Source: Gambelia wislizenii (lineage: Eukaryota; Chordata; Lepidosauria; Squamata; Crotaphytidae). From it: a DNA stretch of 64,000 nt. Below the pieces are notes generated by a model. It was not told the origin of the DNA, did not search any database, and saw only the letters and a program-made list of their open reading frames with translations. Below, in pieces: positions 11,601 to 22,004 of this stretch (the stretch's first letter is position 1; every line of letters begins with the position of its first letter). The DNA lies in contig JAUMIR010000001.1 in the NCBI GenBank assembly GCA_030847615.1, forward strand, positions 379,298,687 to 379,362,686. Direction: 5' to 3'. The position numbers and the translations under genes are program-made.

Positions 11601-12329
11601 CAGTCTTCAATCACTTCTTCTTTTGATAGCAATGATACATTTATTCTCCAATTATTTGTAGTTTTTCTACTTTTTATTATCGCCAGTACCGGATTGTGAT
11701 CCGACAGGGGTTTCGGCAAAATATCTATTTTTTTAATGTTATTTGCCAAGTTAGTACTGATCCATATCATATCAATTCTTGAGAACAAGCAATACACATC
11801 TGAATAATAGGTGTACTCTTTAGCATCTCCCTCTTTAAAACTCCAAATATCCATTAGTTGTAGCTCCTTTACTATATCAAAAAACTCCTTAATTAATTTC
11901 CCTTGATATTTTTTAGACATTTTATTGTACATCATTTTCTCTGAGCATCTATCAATTTTTGGTTCGACCATCCCATTAAAGTCACCCAGCAGACACCAGA
12001 TATTATAGTTCAGTTGTCCTATTGTGTTTTTTAACTCTCTGAAGAAGCTAGATTTTTCTTCTTCTTTTTCATCGGCTAAAATCAAGGTTGGTTTTAGTTG
12101 CGGATTTACATATAATACCACACTCATTTTCTTTTTCATATTTGATGATACAAATGCTTCTCCTAAATTTTTTTTGGTCTAGCCTATATTCATGCGATTT
12201 CTTAATCCTAGTTTCCTGTAGGCAAATAATGTCTATTTTTGTTTTTTTAAGATGATTGAATACTAATTTCCTTTTCTTTTCTGCATTTAACACTTTCACA
12301 TTCCACATCATAAATTTTATTCCTGCCAT
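8690..12329 (-). pseudogene. L1 ORF2 (endonuclease and reverse transcriptase), broken
   Basis: The endonuclease starts at ATG 12329 (MAGIKFMMWNVKVLN), with the catalytic-site CLQETRI. It continues in another frame through 12139-11108, with SDHNPVLAI and the linker. RT fingers lie at 10828-11190 (KSPGPDGLPVEYY, SWKEANIVLIPKEGRD). The palm is at 10006-10590, with GTRQGCPLSPLLF and the intact active site FADDLVVILEDP. Thumb and C-terminal pieces are at 9778-9993 (MSLLGRIATIKM), 9129-9359 and 8681-8944. The usual ORF2 is about 1,250-1,280 aa; this copy spans that length but in at least six frame-separated pieces. Catalytic motifs survive better than the frame. Confidence 0.93.
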
Positions 12330-12889
12330 ATTTAATAAAGATTATTGGTTTCAGCTTTTTCAAGGACACTTTTTATTTCAGGTTTTGATTAGGTTTCCAT
12401 TAGAAGTGGTGACTCAGCAGAAAAGCTTAGAGAACAACCAAAGTAAAAAGTAAAGAACAAAAGAAAAAGAAAAGGGAAGAAAAAACAGCAAAAAACAGGA
12501 AAAAAAATATAACCAGCAACCTCACTCATATAAACAACAAAGACTTCAAAACAACCAAAATTTTGAAAATTCCAAAGTAAAAGTATTCAAATAATAATAA
12601 TAATAATAATAACCCCAACCTATGGTGGGAAGAGAAAAAAAGAAAAAAGACCTAAACAGAAGATATATAAAACATTAAAACTAAGAAGAAAAACTACACA
12701 TTTAAATATACACACAAAAAGGACTTAGAACAAACAAAAATAAAATAAGAACCAAAAAAGGCAAAAAGCAAACAAAGGAAAAAGCTTTCAAATTAAGCCC
12801 TTTTGGTCCTTGAATTTTTTTCAAAAATAATAAAATACAACAAGCAAATAATCAAGTAACCAAAAATTTCACCAACTACTAATTAAAGG

Positions 12890-13312
12890 CAGTGCCCTAT
12901 TTTTCTGGAGGAATAGTTCTACCTCCCAAGAGCAAGCTCCACAGACCGTATTTATTCCAATTTACTTTCCTTAATCCGTGGTGTCTGACAGCTTCTCTAG
13001 CGAGATGTGGGTATGTCTTTCACCCCACTCTACTCCCGTTGCAGCTGGGAACCACCATACAGCCCGTCGCGTCCGCTACCCTCCGTCACCTCTTTGCTTT
13101 CCTTAGCAGATTCCACGCATGGAGTCTCTTCTCGGTGGCACCATTCGAGACCCCCTCGCCCAAAGGAACTCTTTTAATGGGTTTAAGGGGTCTTTTTGCC
13201 CCGATTTTTCTCCCACAGCCGTGTTGGGGAAGTTTAGGAGCCAGAGCTCCTCTTCGATCGTCCGTCGCTCGCTCCGGCTCAGACCGGAAGTCATACTTAG
13301 GTACTTTTAGGT
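12890..13312 (-). promoter_or_regulatory. CpG-rich putative L1 5' UTR/promoter
   Basis: This GC- and CpG-rich block contrasts sharply with the AT-rich L1 body. Read on minus, its start carries GACTTCCGGTC, which fits an ETS/GABP site, followed by closely spaced CpGs (GAGCGAGCGACGGACGATCG). L1 5' UTRs commonly hold an internal pol II promoter; assigning that role here is inference. No ORF1 follows it. Confidence 0.5.
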
Positions 13313-13351
13313 TGCTATGGAGCACACTTCTTATTCAGGATCTGGAATTGT

Positions 13352-13456
13352 GTGGCCCTTCAAATGTTGCCGGGCTTCTGCTCCCAGCAATCCTAACTAC
13401 CAAAACAAATGGTTAGGAATTCTGGGAACTGCAGTTCAACCACCTGGAGGGCTGCA
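13352..13456. mobile_element. Short foldback element (CCCTCCAGATGTTG type)
   Basis: Left end GTGGCCCTTCAAATGTTG pairs with right end CACCTGGAGGGCTGCA, and the inner arms (CTCCCAGCAATCC, GGAATTCTGGGA) also pair. Copies of the same design occur at 34247-34357, 35889-36011 and as a half copy at 31222-31300. They are probably hAT-derived miniature elements. Confidence 0.6.
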
Positions 13457-13571
13457 TAATTCCTGCCCCAATCTAAATTGTCTTAAACTGAGCTGATGCA
13501 AATATTATTGAAAGGCACATGTACAGTCCTGCTATCCACAGTTAACTAATTATCCTTAACCCATTAGGACA

Positions 13572-13945
13572 AGTTGGTGTTGTATGCCTTCAAGTTGTTT
13601 CTGACTTATGGTGACCCAAATGCAAACCTGTCACATGGTTTTCTTGGCAAGATTTGTTCAGAGGGGTTTTTGCCTTTTCCTTCTTCTGAGGCTGAGAGTG
13701 TGTGACTTGCCAAGAGCAGTCATCTCAACCCTGATCTCCAGAGCCATAATACTTTGCTGCCAGCAACTGGCACCCACTTCCTGGCATGTCCATTTTACTC
13801 TGCCTGATGTTAGGGCTGGCTCTGCCATCTTCCATCAGATTTATTTATTAATTCCAAGAGGAATAAATAAATGCCAAGAGGAACTGGTTCCACAAGGAAT
13901 CCAACACTCAAACCACTACATCATACTAACTCTCAATAAGGCAAT
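13572..13945 (-). mobile_element. Sauria-type SINE, minus strand, interrupted
   Basis: Read on minus, the head (near 13898-13945) has the box-A-region sequence GTAGTGGTTTGAGTGTTGG. The body and BovB-like tail (CATAAGTCAGAAACAACTTG, then GAAGGCATACAACACC) run down to 13572. An unrelated block at about 13751-13897 separates head and body. Confidence 0.85.
13751..13897. mobile_element. Short dispersed repeat inserted in a SINE, copy 1
   Basis: This 147-bp block begins CTTTGCTGCCAGCAACTGGC and ends GGAACTGGTTCCACAAGGAA. A shorter relative occurs at about 14975-15085. It lies inside a SINE whose two sides join when it is removed, so it is mobile or was copied in. No TIR was found, and its class is unknown. 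Confidence 0.6.
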
Positions 13946-14974
13946 TTAGCAACCATTAAAACTGATTATTTGCATTGATTTAAACAAGAGTGGAGAAAGG
14001 GTCTGTTGGATCACTGTGTTTGAGTAAGAATGAGATGCTTTTCTTTGAATAGAAAAACCCCTCTGTTTCTCCTATCTTTATTTTGCTTGCAGCTTTCTGC
14101 ACATCATTACACACTTCAACAATAAGTATCACAATTCTTTCCATGGCAACAAATCTTCAGGTTGCAGATCAAAGTCATAAGAGATGAACGACAAAGTAAC
14201 AGTGAAGTCAAAACAGCATAGTGAGATAGAGAGATCTATATACAGCCACATATGTATTCAAACAATCAAGAGATATCTGTTTTATTAGGAATGAGCAAGA
14301 GTATACAAAAGCAATGTGGCAAAAATACTTTTCACTACAAAAGAATACAGCAATCTCTTTCATGCCTAATGACCTTAGATAGCAGGAGTGTTAGAAAAGC
14401 AAAATCAACATATTGCTTCCCCATCCCAACTTCTTGTACAATGTGGCAAGGATGAGGAAATGATGATGCCTAGACAACTGTTAAATTCCAGGAATTATAC
14501 ATAGGAGGGAACTCAATACAGCATTGTCACCTTTTCATTGTAACATTTATTATCCTCCTTAGCCTTGCATAGGGTAAGTTATAGAATATTATTCTCTCCT
14601 TCTTTCATGGCAGCTGCATCCAACAGTGTTCTCCCAGAGGGGACACTTGTGGTCCATTCCCTTTGATCTCATGCATGCCACCTAAATCTGCTCCGACTGG
14701 AGATATATGTAGACCTGCTACTTCTTGGAGAGGAAGGAAGCTCCCATTGCATGAGTGGAAGCCATTTGCATAACATTGGATTTGGCCCTTATTCCAAAGC
14801 CAGTCCAAAACATTTTGTGGCTGAAACAAAGAATGAAATGGTGTCCCTGACATTCCATGTACAAAAGTTGACTGGACAACTGAATCTTCATTCAGCTCTG
14901 GCAATGGGACAGTGTCCTCCATTGTATTTGACACAACAGACATAATTGGCTGTAGGGCACACAGCTCTCTGTTC
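13946..14974. other. Unassigned
   Basis: No domain seen. A 112-aa minus frame (14605-14943) has no recognisable content. Confidence 0.35.
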
Positions 14975-15085
14975 TAATACCTTGCTGCCAGTGATTGACA
15001 TCCACTTCCTGAGGTGTCCATTTTACTCTGCCTAATGATAGGATTAAATAAATGCCAAGAGGAACTGGTTCCACAAAGATCAGCT
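14975..15085. repeat. Short dispersed repeat, copy 2
   Basis: Matches 13751-13897 at both ends (CCTTGCTGCCAGTGATTG near the left, GAGGAACTGGTTCCACAA near the right) but lacks about 40 bp of the middle. It directly abuts the CR1 fragment that follows. Confidence 0.6.
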
Positions 15086-15578
15086 TAGGGAGCTGGATAT
15101 GTTTACCTTGGGGAAGAGAAAATATGATAGAGCCATCTTCAAATATCTGAGGGGATGTCATGTAGAAAATGGAGCAAGATTGTTTTCTGCCACTCTAGAG
15201 GCTAGTACACAAACCAATGGATTCAAATTATAAGAGAAAAAGATTCCACCTAAACAAGGGGAAGAGATGTGAAGTTGAAGGCTTTCACGGCCAGATTCCA
15301 TAGATTTTCCTTGGTTTTTTTCCGGGTTGTGAGGCCTATTCCAGAACACGGCCTCACAGCCCGGAAAAAAACCCAAGGGAAATCTAAGGGGAAGAAATTC
15401 CTGACAGGGTTGTTTGAGAGTGGAATGGACTGCCTCAAAGAGTGCTGGTCTCTCCCCCCTCCCTCTCTCTTTGCTGGTCTTTTAAGCAGAGGTTGCCTCT
15501 CAGGCGTGCTTTAGCTCTGCATTCTGCATAGCAGAGGCCTGGCCTAGATGGTCCTTAGGATCCCTTCAACTGTACAAC
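15086..15578 (+). mobile_element. Old CR1 3'-end fragment, interrupted by a PLE foldback
   Basis: Carries the CR1 thumb and 3' region: CTTAGGGAGCTGGA, ATCTGAGGGGATGTCAT, then after the insertion GAAATTCCTGACAG, CTTTTAAGCAGAGG and the end CCTAGATGGTCCTTAGGATC. It is more diverged than the copies near 28 and 48 kb and lacks the full 8-bp tail repeat. Confidence 0.8.
15266..15385. mobile_element. Penelope-like terminal fragment forming a hairpin
   Basis: A 120-bp insertion in the CR1 fragment is flanked by a perfect 10-bp TSD, AAGGGGAAGA (15256-15265 and 15386-15395). It begins with the PLE terminal signature GTGAAGTTGAAGGCTTTCAC. Two arms of about 35 bp (TTTTTTTCCGGGTTGTGAGG and its complement) fold back around a loop of about 13 nt. 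The same signature ends the PLE copies at 41468 and 61318. Confidence 0.85.
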
Positions 15579-17477
15579 TTAGTGTGAGGAAGAGAAAAAA
15601 CAAGGACATGCAGATAGACAGAGGGAAAGACTTTTTTTACAGTCTTAAAGATGCCATAATCCATATTGCTGGGACATCACTGGCTTCCCAGTTGGCAGTC
15701 TTATTATGATATGCACTCTTTTGTAGTTCACGAAGTACTTCTGCTATTTAAGTCGCAAACAGCAGTCTGATATTCAAGATGCCACAGAGCCTGAAGGACA
15801 AAATCTCCAGAGAGGAGAAGAGTTTCAATTTACATAAACTAATGACCTTTTTCTGAATAGATAACAAACTCTCCAACTTACTAATAATCCTACTGCCAGA
15901 TAGGTGAAAATCACATTAATATTCTTGCTAGGGAAAGCTTAATTAATTCCTGATAAAAGATGAAAATCTTTGTGGGATGTCATAAATTCAATGGCATGAA
16001 GAGCCATGTCAGTAAAGCAACATCTTTTTTCTTTTCTTTTTCTTTTTAGTCTTCCTTCATCGATATTTCATTTAAGAACTCTGTGTTGGTGGATATTGTA
16101 AAACTGAGATGCTTATTTCCTATTGGCTTGCAAGAGTTGATCTGTAGAGGGGCTGAAAAAACTTTAAGCAAAATATTAGGAAGGGGGGAGCATGCATTAA
16201 AAATAAGGAGCATGCAGAATGTAGAATGCATTAGCTTCAGAAATCAAGTGAGCACAATTCAATATTCTCTGTTCTTAAGATGACCAGAGGGAAAGGAAAA
16301 AAATGACTCCAATGGTACTCATGGAGGAGGAGGGAATCAGTTTGCCCACCTGCCAATTTTTCCTCATGACTGCCTTGCCTCCCTTTGACCCTCTCCTATT
16401 GCCCTCAGCTATTGATAAAGTCAACAGATGCAAAGCCAGAATTATACCTTGCATAGAATTAGGAATCCCTGCTTACACCTTGCATACACATTATGGTCTG
16501 TTTTGGTTGTGTCTATAAACTATAGGCATGAGCTTGTTTACCACTCATTGCCTTTCTTAAAGAGACAATTGTTCTAAAATAGGGAAGGGATGGAATTTGG
16601 TAGAAAAGCATATGTTGTGCATGCAAAGGATTGCAGGAATGTCTGGGATAGGCTTGCCAAGTTGCCATATGCCACTTCCCTAAATCCAGGCAACCTAATT
16701 GTGCAAGTCATGTGTCTGGTTGGGAACAAGTTGTAATAGTAAAATCATGGCTAATTTCCCTCTCCACTGTTAATGTTTCATTAACCCTAAATCCCATAGC
16801 TAGTCCTAACTGTAGTAGGTCCATTGTATCAATGAGAACTTGGTAACATTGATTCAGTGGGTCTATTTTAGCTGAGATTAACAATTGGGTTTAGGCCTAA
16901 GCTTCTCCAGGAGGGTAATTTTAAATAGAAAATAATTCTATATTGATGTATAGCTAACTCTCACTTAAACCTCCTTCATGGTATTTTGCCCATTTCTGCA
17001 CACAAATACCCCTCTGTCAAGTAGGATGTTTCCTTTTATAGCTATACCAGCATAGTTATTATAGCTACATGAACACCAATTGTTTACAAATAATGTGTCA
17101 ACATCCACAGGATTTGAGGAATATTTCTGTACTTGGAAAGCATTATTTGATATCCTATCTTCAACAGTTCCATTTCATTTCTCCTTTATTTATGCTGGTG
17201 CTCAATGCAGAGACATCATGAAGCTTCAGCATCAACTGTTTGAAATTCATAGCATCACCTGGGATACATGCAGATTTGACTACTCTTCTGGTATCCATTT
17301 TTTAAAAACCATGAGGGGGTAGAACTGAAGAAAATTTTCCTTGGCAACAAAGCTAAGCAACCCCCCTACTCCACTCTCTCTGCAATCATTGACGGTAGCA
17401 CCATTTCCCCATGGCATTAAAGCACTCAAGCAATATTCACAGAAGAAGACAATGGATACCTACTTTTAAACTAAGAA
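15579..17477. other. Unassigned
   Basis: AT-rich with scattered short pyrimidine runs (16023-16047). No domain, SINE or LINE could be supported. Confidence 0.4.
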
Positions 17478-17762
17478 GATTATCAGACGTGGTGGAATGT
17501 AGCAAAAAACACGTTCCAAACCACATCAGAAGCACGCAACAGGAACAGAAAGGGTGACATTATCAGACGCCCATATCCTTCAGCTATGCCGGGGGCGTAG
17601 CGCTGCCGTGGACAAGGCTTTCCTTTCATATTGATGGAGACAAGCTGCTAATAGAAAGGGATACCTTACTGACAGCCATGCTATGGCCCAGGGATGCTGG
17701 AGGATGTCATCACCTGATAATCTCACCCCTTCCTGTTCTTCTCACAAACTTCTGATAATATC
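17478..17762. mobile_element. Degenerate TTATCAGA-type DNA element
   Basis: Starts GATTATCAGACGTGG and ends with the complement of GATATTATCAGAAG. Inner ATTATCAGACGCC (17554) and CACCTGATAATCTCACC (17712) add a second inverted pair, suggesting a nested or compound copy. It is related by end motif to the GGACTTTATCAG elements. No matching TSD was found, so the borders are approximate. Confidence 0.5.
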
Positions 17763-18214
17763 TTACACAGAGCTGGCTGCTGACTCCAATATCAGTAGGG
17801 CTCCAAATGTTCTCTAAAACAGGTTTGGCATATTGGACAGATTCTTTAAAGTTCAGACTAAAACCCAGCTTTTAGGATTCACCTCCCACTGGCATGAAAG
17901 TGACCAGCAGCCACTAATCCTGCAGGGTTCTTCTACAATGTGTTAACAAGAAAGATAAGCTAGAATGGCATTCTTATTTCACACAAAGAGGCTCTAAAAT
18001 GTACGTTGTGAGGGGTACACATTTATTCCAACACAGAAATATCATGATGGGGGTTATTTCAGGAAGCTCAGCATGACTCTAAAAATATCAGAATTCTTTA
18101 AAGTTTTGTTTTTTTAAAAAAAAATCACAAAATCCTGGTGGCACAAATCTCTGGCATCTTAAAAACTTGTAAATTATTAAGGAAAGTTCATCTGATAACA
18201 TATCTTCTGCTCCG
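17763..18214. other. Unassigned
   Basis: Nothing recognised. An A/T run lies at 18105-18127. Confidence 0.35.
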
Positions 18215-18480
18215 GCAACCTCCGTGATTGAAATATGGCGCTGAGCCATCCCAAGCTTCACGGAAGTGACACGGACGGTTTCGCGAGAGGCACAGCGTCG
18301 TCCGAAGTAGACCCTTGCCGCGCAGCAGTTTCGGGAGGCTGCTCGCGCGGCAAACTGGCATTTTGCAGGTCTGAAAATCTCCTAAGATTCCCAGATCTCA
18401 GGGCCTGCCATGAGTCTCAAGGCCTGGCCCCTCTCTCCAGATTTCAAAGCCGTGAAAGCCTTCGGCTTCACAAGGAGAGA
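18215..18480. other. CpG-rich patch with strong hairpin and a PLE end scrap
   Basis: Dense CpG between 18215 and 18360 in otherwise AT-rich DNA. The arms 18315-18328 (TTGCCGCGCAGCAG) and 18339-18353 pair around a 10-nt loop. An 84-aa frame (18235-18489) crosses it without a recognisable domain. At 18450-18473 the complement of TGTGAAGCCGAAGGCTTTCA matches the PLE terminal signature. It could be a small CpG island or a GC-rich mobile element; the sequence alone does not decide. Confidence 0.4.
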
Positions 18481-19470
18481 AATGTCTGAATGAGAGTGCT
18501 TCCTTGAAAATAAACTTGGGGTTGTTTAGATGCTGAAAAAAATCCTCAAGGAATGCAAGCAGAATACCTTTTGTCCAGATGAGCTGTTGCTGGGATTTAC
18601 CATATTCAGAAGGAGGGGGGCTGAAAACTCCAAGTCATTCACAATTACATTTTGCTGTTTCTTGCAGTCTTTTTAAAAATGCAGTATATGTGAAAATGTG
18701 CATAACATCCCATTTAAACAACCAATTCGAATTGGGGCACATTCAGGAAGTCAAAACATAATTGGTTAGATGTGTGTTGGGGTGGGCTTGCTGGTGATGA
18801 AGTGGCCAGAGCCACCACTGTTGTTTTTCACAGACACAATCAAGAGCTATTTTTGAGCAGCAGAGCAAAAAAAAAATAATACGTTTTTTAAGCAGAAGTT
18901 AGCTCTTCCGCATTTCTTATTTAACAAGGCAAAAAAGGGAGGGAAATGGAGGAAACTTTGGGGGAATAGTAAGGCAGGTAATTCACTTGTGGCCACCATC
19001 TTTTCTTGTGAGCATGCTCCATGTGAACTTCAAACTCGGATAGCTTTCCATGCCAATGGTCTTGCAAATAGAACATGGGGACAAATGAACACTGCTGCGA
19101 TAGTGAGGTAATGCACTATTTTCTGCAATTAATTTTCCTGTATGACTGTCCCTTTGGTTTGGATTTATTTTGCACTGTGTGTTGTGCTGCTGGCCTCCTT
19201 TTGCATGCTGCTTTGGAATGGCTGCTGTAGACTCTCCAGAGGTTAGATTCTCCAGAAAGGAAGAACTAGACAGAGGGTCTATCTAGGCACCTCATTGCAG
19301 CAAAATTCTGAGCTATTTCATCATTCGCTGCCTCAGGAATTGCCGGATAGGATGCTACAGCATTGCTGCTTTGTGTCCTCTCCTACCACATTGCTAATTT
19401 TTCCAGTTCTGTTCCCATCTACTTTACCTTACCCTGAATTATTGAAGCTGCAGTACAGTTACCTTTCCTG
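18481..19470. other. Unassigned
   Basis: No features supported. Confidence 0.35.
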
Positions 19471-19799
19471 GGACTTTTTCGGACATCTCAAATACACCGC
19501 AAGCAGCCTCGTCGCGTTGCAAGGCTGCTGTGCTGCAGGGCGTCACTTTCGGATGACGCTCTCCCCTGCCGGTACTGTTGCGGTACCGCGGGGACATTTG
19601 AGCATTATATTTTGCCGGTTTTTAAGCACGAAAATTGATCATGATTAAAAACCAGCGAAATATAAGGCTCAAATGTCCCTGCGGTACTGCAACAGTACCG
19701 GCAGGGGAGAGCGTCATCCGAAAGCGATGCCCTGCAGCTCAGCAGCCTCGCAATGCGACGAGGCTGCTTGTGGTGTATTTGAGATGTCCGAAAAAGTCC
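19471..19799. mobile_element. 329-bp near-perfect palindromic MITE
   Basis: Both ends read GGACTTTTTCGGACATCTCA. The arms pair over about 160 bp each with few mismatches, and include CAGCCTCGTCGC, CGGATGACGCTCTCCCCTGC and GGTACTGTTGC. The centre is near 19635. Three-base flanks CTG (19468-19470) and TTG (19800-19802) fit a 3-bp TSD with one change. The terminal GGACTTTWTC matches the GGACTTTATCAG elements, so I place it in the same non-autonomous group (Harbinger-like, inferred). It has no coding capacity. Confidence 0.85.
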
Positions 19800-19802
19800 T
19801 TG

Positions 19803-20154
19803 GTCTGAGATTCCTCTCAGTTGGACCATTGATAGTTAAAAAACTATGGCACATACCTATTTTTCCTTCAGCTTAAGCACTTAATTGTGTTTTCTTTTAA
19901 TTCTTGATTCACTCTTTTCTCTTTCTTGCCCTTGTTTTCCTTCTCTTTTTCCCCTTCACAACTCCTGGTTAAATGTCCTTTTCCTTCTCTTTCTCCTTCT
20001 CCCTTTTCCCACTAACCAATTCTCTTGGGGAGGATAGGCTACATTTGTGTTCTCCTTCCTTCCTTACCCCTCTCTTTCTCTCAGCTTCTATTTCTTTCTC
20101 TGGTCTTCCCATTTCATCCCTACCCTCTCCTCCTATTTCACTGCCATTCACTGT
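19803..20154. other. Pyrimidine-rich unassigned stretch
   Basis: A run of C/T-rich sequence (about 19910-20110) full of TTCTC and CCTT motifs. Open frames across it reflect its composition. Confidence 0.4.
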
Positions 20155-20900
20155 ACACTGCCATTCTTGGATGTCCTAGTCATCTGCAAACCAAACCAAT
20201 GGTTAGGCCACAAGGTATACAGAAAACCTCCACACATGAACAGATACCTACACAAGAACTCCGGTCATCACCCAGGACAAAAAAGAAGCACAATAAAAAT
20301 GTTGGTAGACTGAGCAAAAAGGATCTGCGAACCCCACTACCTGGAAGATAAACTGAGGCACCTAAACTGGGCCCTACAGGCTAATGGTTACTCCAGATCA
20401 GACATCACAAGAGCAGCCAGACCCAGAAAAAAACACAGGAAGGAAGAAGAAAAACAGCCAACCAAAGGGAAGGTATTTTTACATACATCAAAGGAGTCAC
20501 AGACAGAATAGGGAAACTGATGAGGAAACACAATCTCCAAACAATCTACAGACCAGCCAAGAAAATCCAAGAAATGCTATGCTCAGCGAAGGAAAAAAGA
20601 GACCCTCTCACAGCTGCAGGAGTTTACCGCATACCATGCAGCTGTGGACAAGTTTACATAGGGACCACTAAACGCAGTGTGAAAACATGAATCAAGGAGA
20701 GACACTGCAGACTGGGCAAGTCAGAAAAATCAGCAGTAGCAGAACATGTTATAAACAAACCTGGACACAAAATGTTATTTAAAAAACACAGAAATTCTGG
20801 ACCAGGCCAACAACTATCATGTCAGAATGCACAGAGAAGCTATTGAAATCCATAAACACCTAGACAACTTCAACAGGAAAGAAGAAACCCTAAAATTAAA
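20155..20900 (+). pseudogene. PLE reverse transcriptase C-end plus GIY-YIG endonuclease, broken
   Basis: The RT tail shows PFLDVLV, then HKVYRKPPHMNRYLHKNSGH (20,20x-20,27x), a PLE hallmark. After a frame change come LRHLNWALQANGYS and the nuclease core. The core has GVY at 20619-20627, a zinc-binding-like CSC (PCSCG), and YIG at 20655-20663, spaced as in GIY-YIG nucleases. It continues TTKRSVKT but hits an in-frame TGA at 20688, then resumes IKERHCRLGKSEKSAVAEH. At least two frameshifts and one nonsense codon make it non-functional. Confidence 0.87.
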
Positions 20901-21240
20901 CAAAACCTGGCTGCTAGTTCTGAAAAACACTAGAATCAAAACTCAACACTTGCAAAGGAATTCCACCCAGGGACAGAAGGATTTCCCGCAGATAATGGGC
21001 CATCAACCAACCATTAGCCGAATAGACACTAATCCTCCTTGCATTTCTATACCCAGAAACTAACATTAAAATACACAAATTTACATATACTCCCCAACAG
21101 GGGTTCACAGGATATAAACTCCACACACACTCCTACCAACCATTCTCTGAAGATGTCAGCCACAGATGCAGGCAAAAGGTCAGAAATAAACTCTTCCAGA
21201 ACACAGCCTCACAGCCTGTGAAAAACCCAAGGAAAATATG
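20155..21240 (+). mobile_element. Penelope-like retroelement, 5'-truncated
   Basis: This piece runs from the end of the RT domain through the GIY-YIG endonuclease to the 3' region. The 3' part (20,700-21,235) matches the minus-strand copy at 41468-42052, including CAACCATTCTCTGAAGATG and AAATAAACTCTTCCAGAACA. It stops inside the terminal repeat, short of the GGCTTTCAC end signature. PLEs are a class of reverse-transcribing elements distinct from LINEs and LTR elements. Confidence 0.88.
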
Positions 21241-21784
21241 TGGGACTTACTTCTAAGTAGACTCTCTTAGGGTTGCATTGTAGATGCAGTATCCAGCCAG
21301 ACAAAACAACCACACAAAATAAGTTACATCATTTTAAGGCAGGAGGCAAATATGGCTATATAGGAGAGGACTTGTTTTCGCCATGACTGCCACCACTCTT
21401 TTGCTAGCCTGCAGCTAAAAGAGGTTTGTTTGTTTGTTGTAGAGACAAATTTGAAAGGGAAAGAGAGCAGCCTGTTTCCTCAAGTGTCCCTTTGCTGATT
21501 CTGTTTAGTCTGACCTACCTCGAAAGGTTGTTTGATCTGGAAATACAGTGTGGAGAAGGGGAACCTGTATGCTGCTTTGAGTGTTCTTTTGCTGATTTTT
21601 CTCAGCTTGGCCTATCTTGCAGGGCTGTTTGGAGTGGAGTTTTAAAAACTGATGGCAAATACTACTGTGAGAATATCATGGAAGCATCTATGCATGACAA
21701 AATGTTATCATTACTGTTAGTACTAGTACTGATAGTAGTAGTAGTACCACACCAATAATGTACATGATAACTTTATATGTTCAC
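21241..21784. other. Unassigned
   Basis: A 110-aa plus frame (21426-21758) has no domain I recognise. A degenerate repeat of GTTCTTTTGCTGATT-like sequence (21487, 21580) hints at an internal duplication of about 95 bp. Confidence 0.35.
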
Positions 21785-21965
21785 CTTTCTGCATTAATCC
21801 CCACAACAAACCTGTTGTTATGTTGAGAAGCTGTAATTGAACAAGATGATTTGTTTCAGGCTCCACAACAAGGTAATTTGGTTAAAGTTCCATGACTGAG
21901 CAGGGATTTGAAGAGGTCTCCTTGTTCCACATCCAGCATCCCAGCCACTATACCATACTGTCTCT
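21785..21965 (-). mobile_element. MIR-like tRNA SINE, copy 1
   Basis: Read on minus it has a box-B-like region (AAATCCCTGCTCAGTCATGG), the central TGAAACAAATCATC part, and the other end GGTTTGTTGTGGGGATTA. A closely similar copy lies at 23548-23697. Resemblance to the MIR family is by overall organisation; the exact family is inferred. Confidence 0.6.
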
Positions 21966-22004
21966 CTCAGATCAGAGCTTACTATATAAATAGTACTCAG
22001 GCTG

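Larger units (their letters stand above)
8091..13312 (-). mobile_element. L1 LINE copy 1, long but lacking a visible ORF1
   Basis: The 3' end is a T run at 8091-8100 (poly-A on the minus strand) preceded by AT-rich 3' UTR containing short AACAAATAAT-type repeats (8127-8190). ORF2 remnants span about 8690-12329. Above them, 12340-12880 is A-rich on plus, and 12890-13312 is a CpG-rich block that reads like an L1 5' end. At about 5.2 kb it is close to full size, but no coiled-coil or RRM-like ORF1 can be found where it should lie. I could not identify a TSD. Confidence 0.85.

Noticed and set aside
19910..20180. Overlapping frames of 60-108 aa across the pyrimidine-rich tract
   Set aside because: Composition-driven frames; only the last codons before 20313 are real, being PLE reverse transcriptase.
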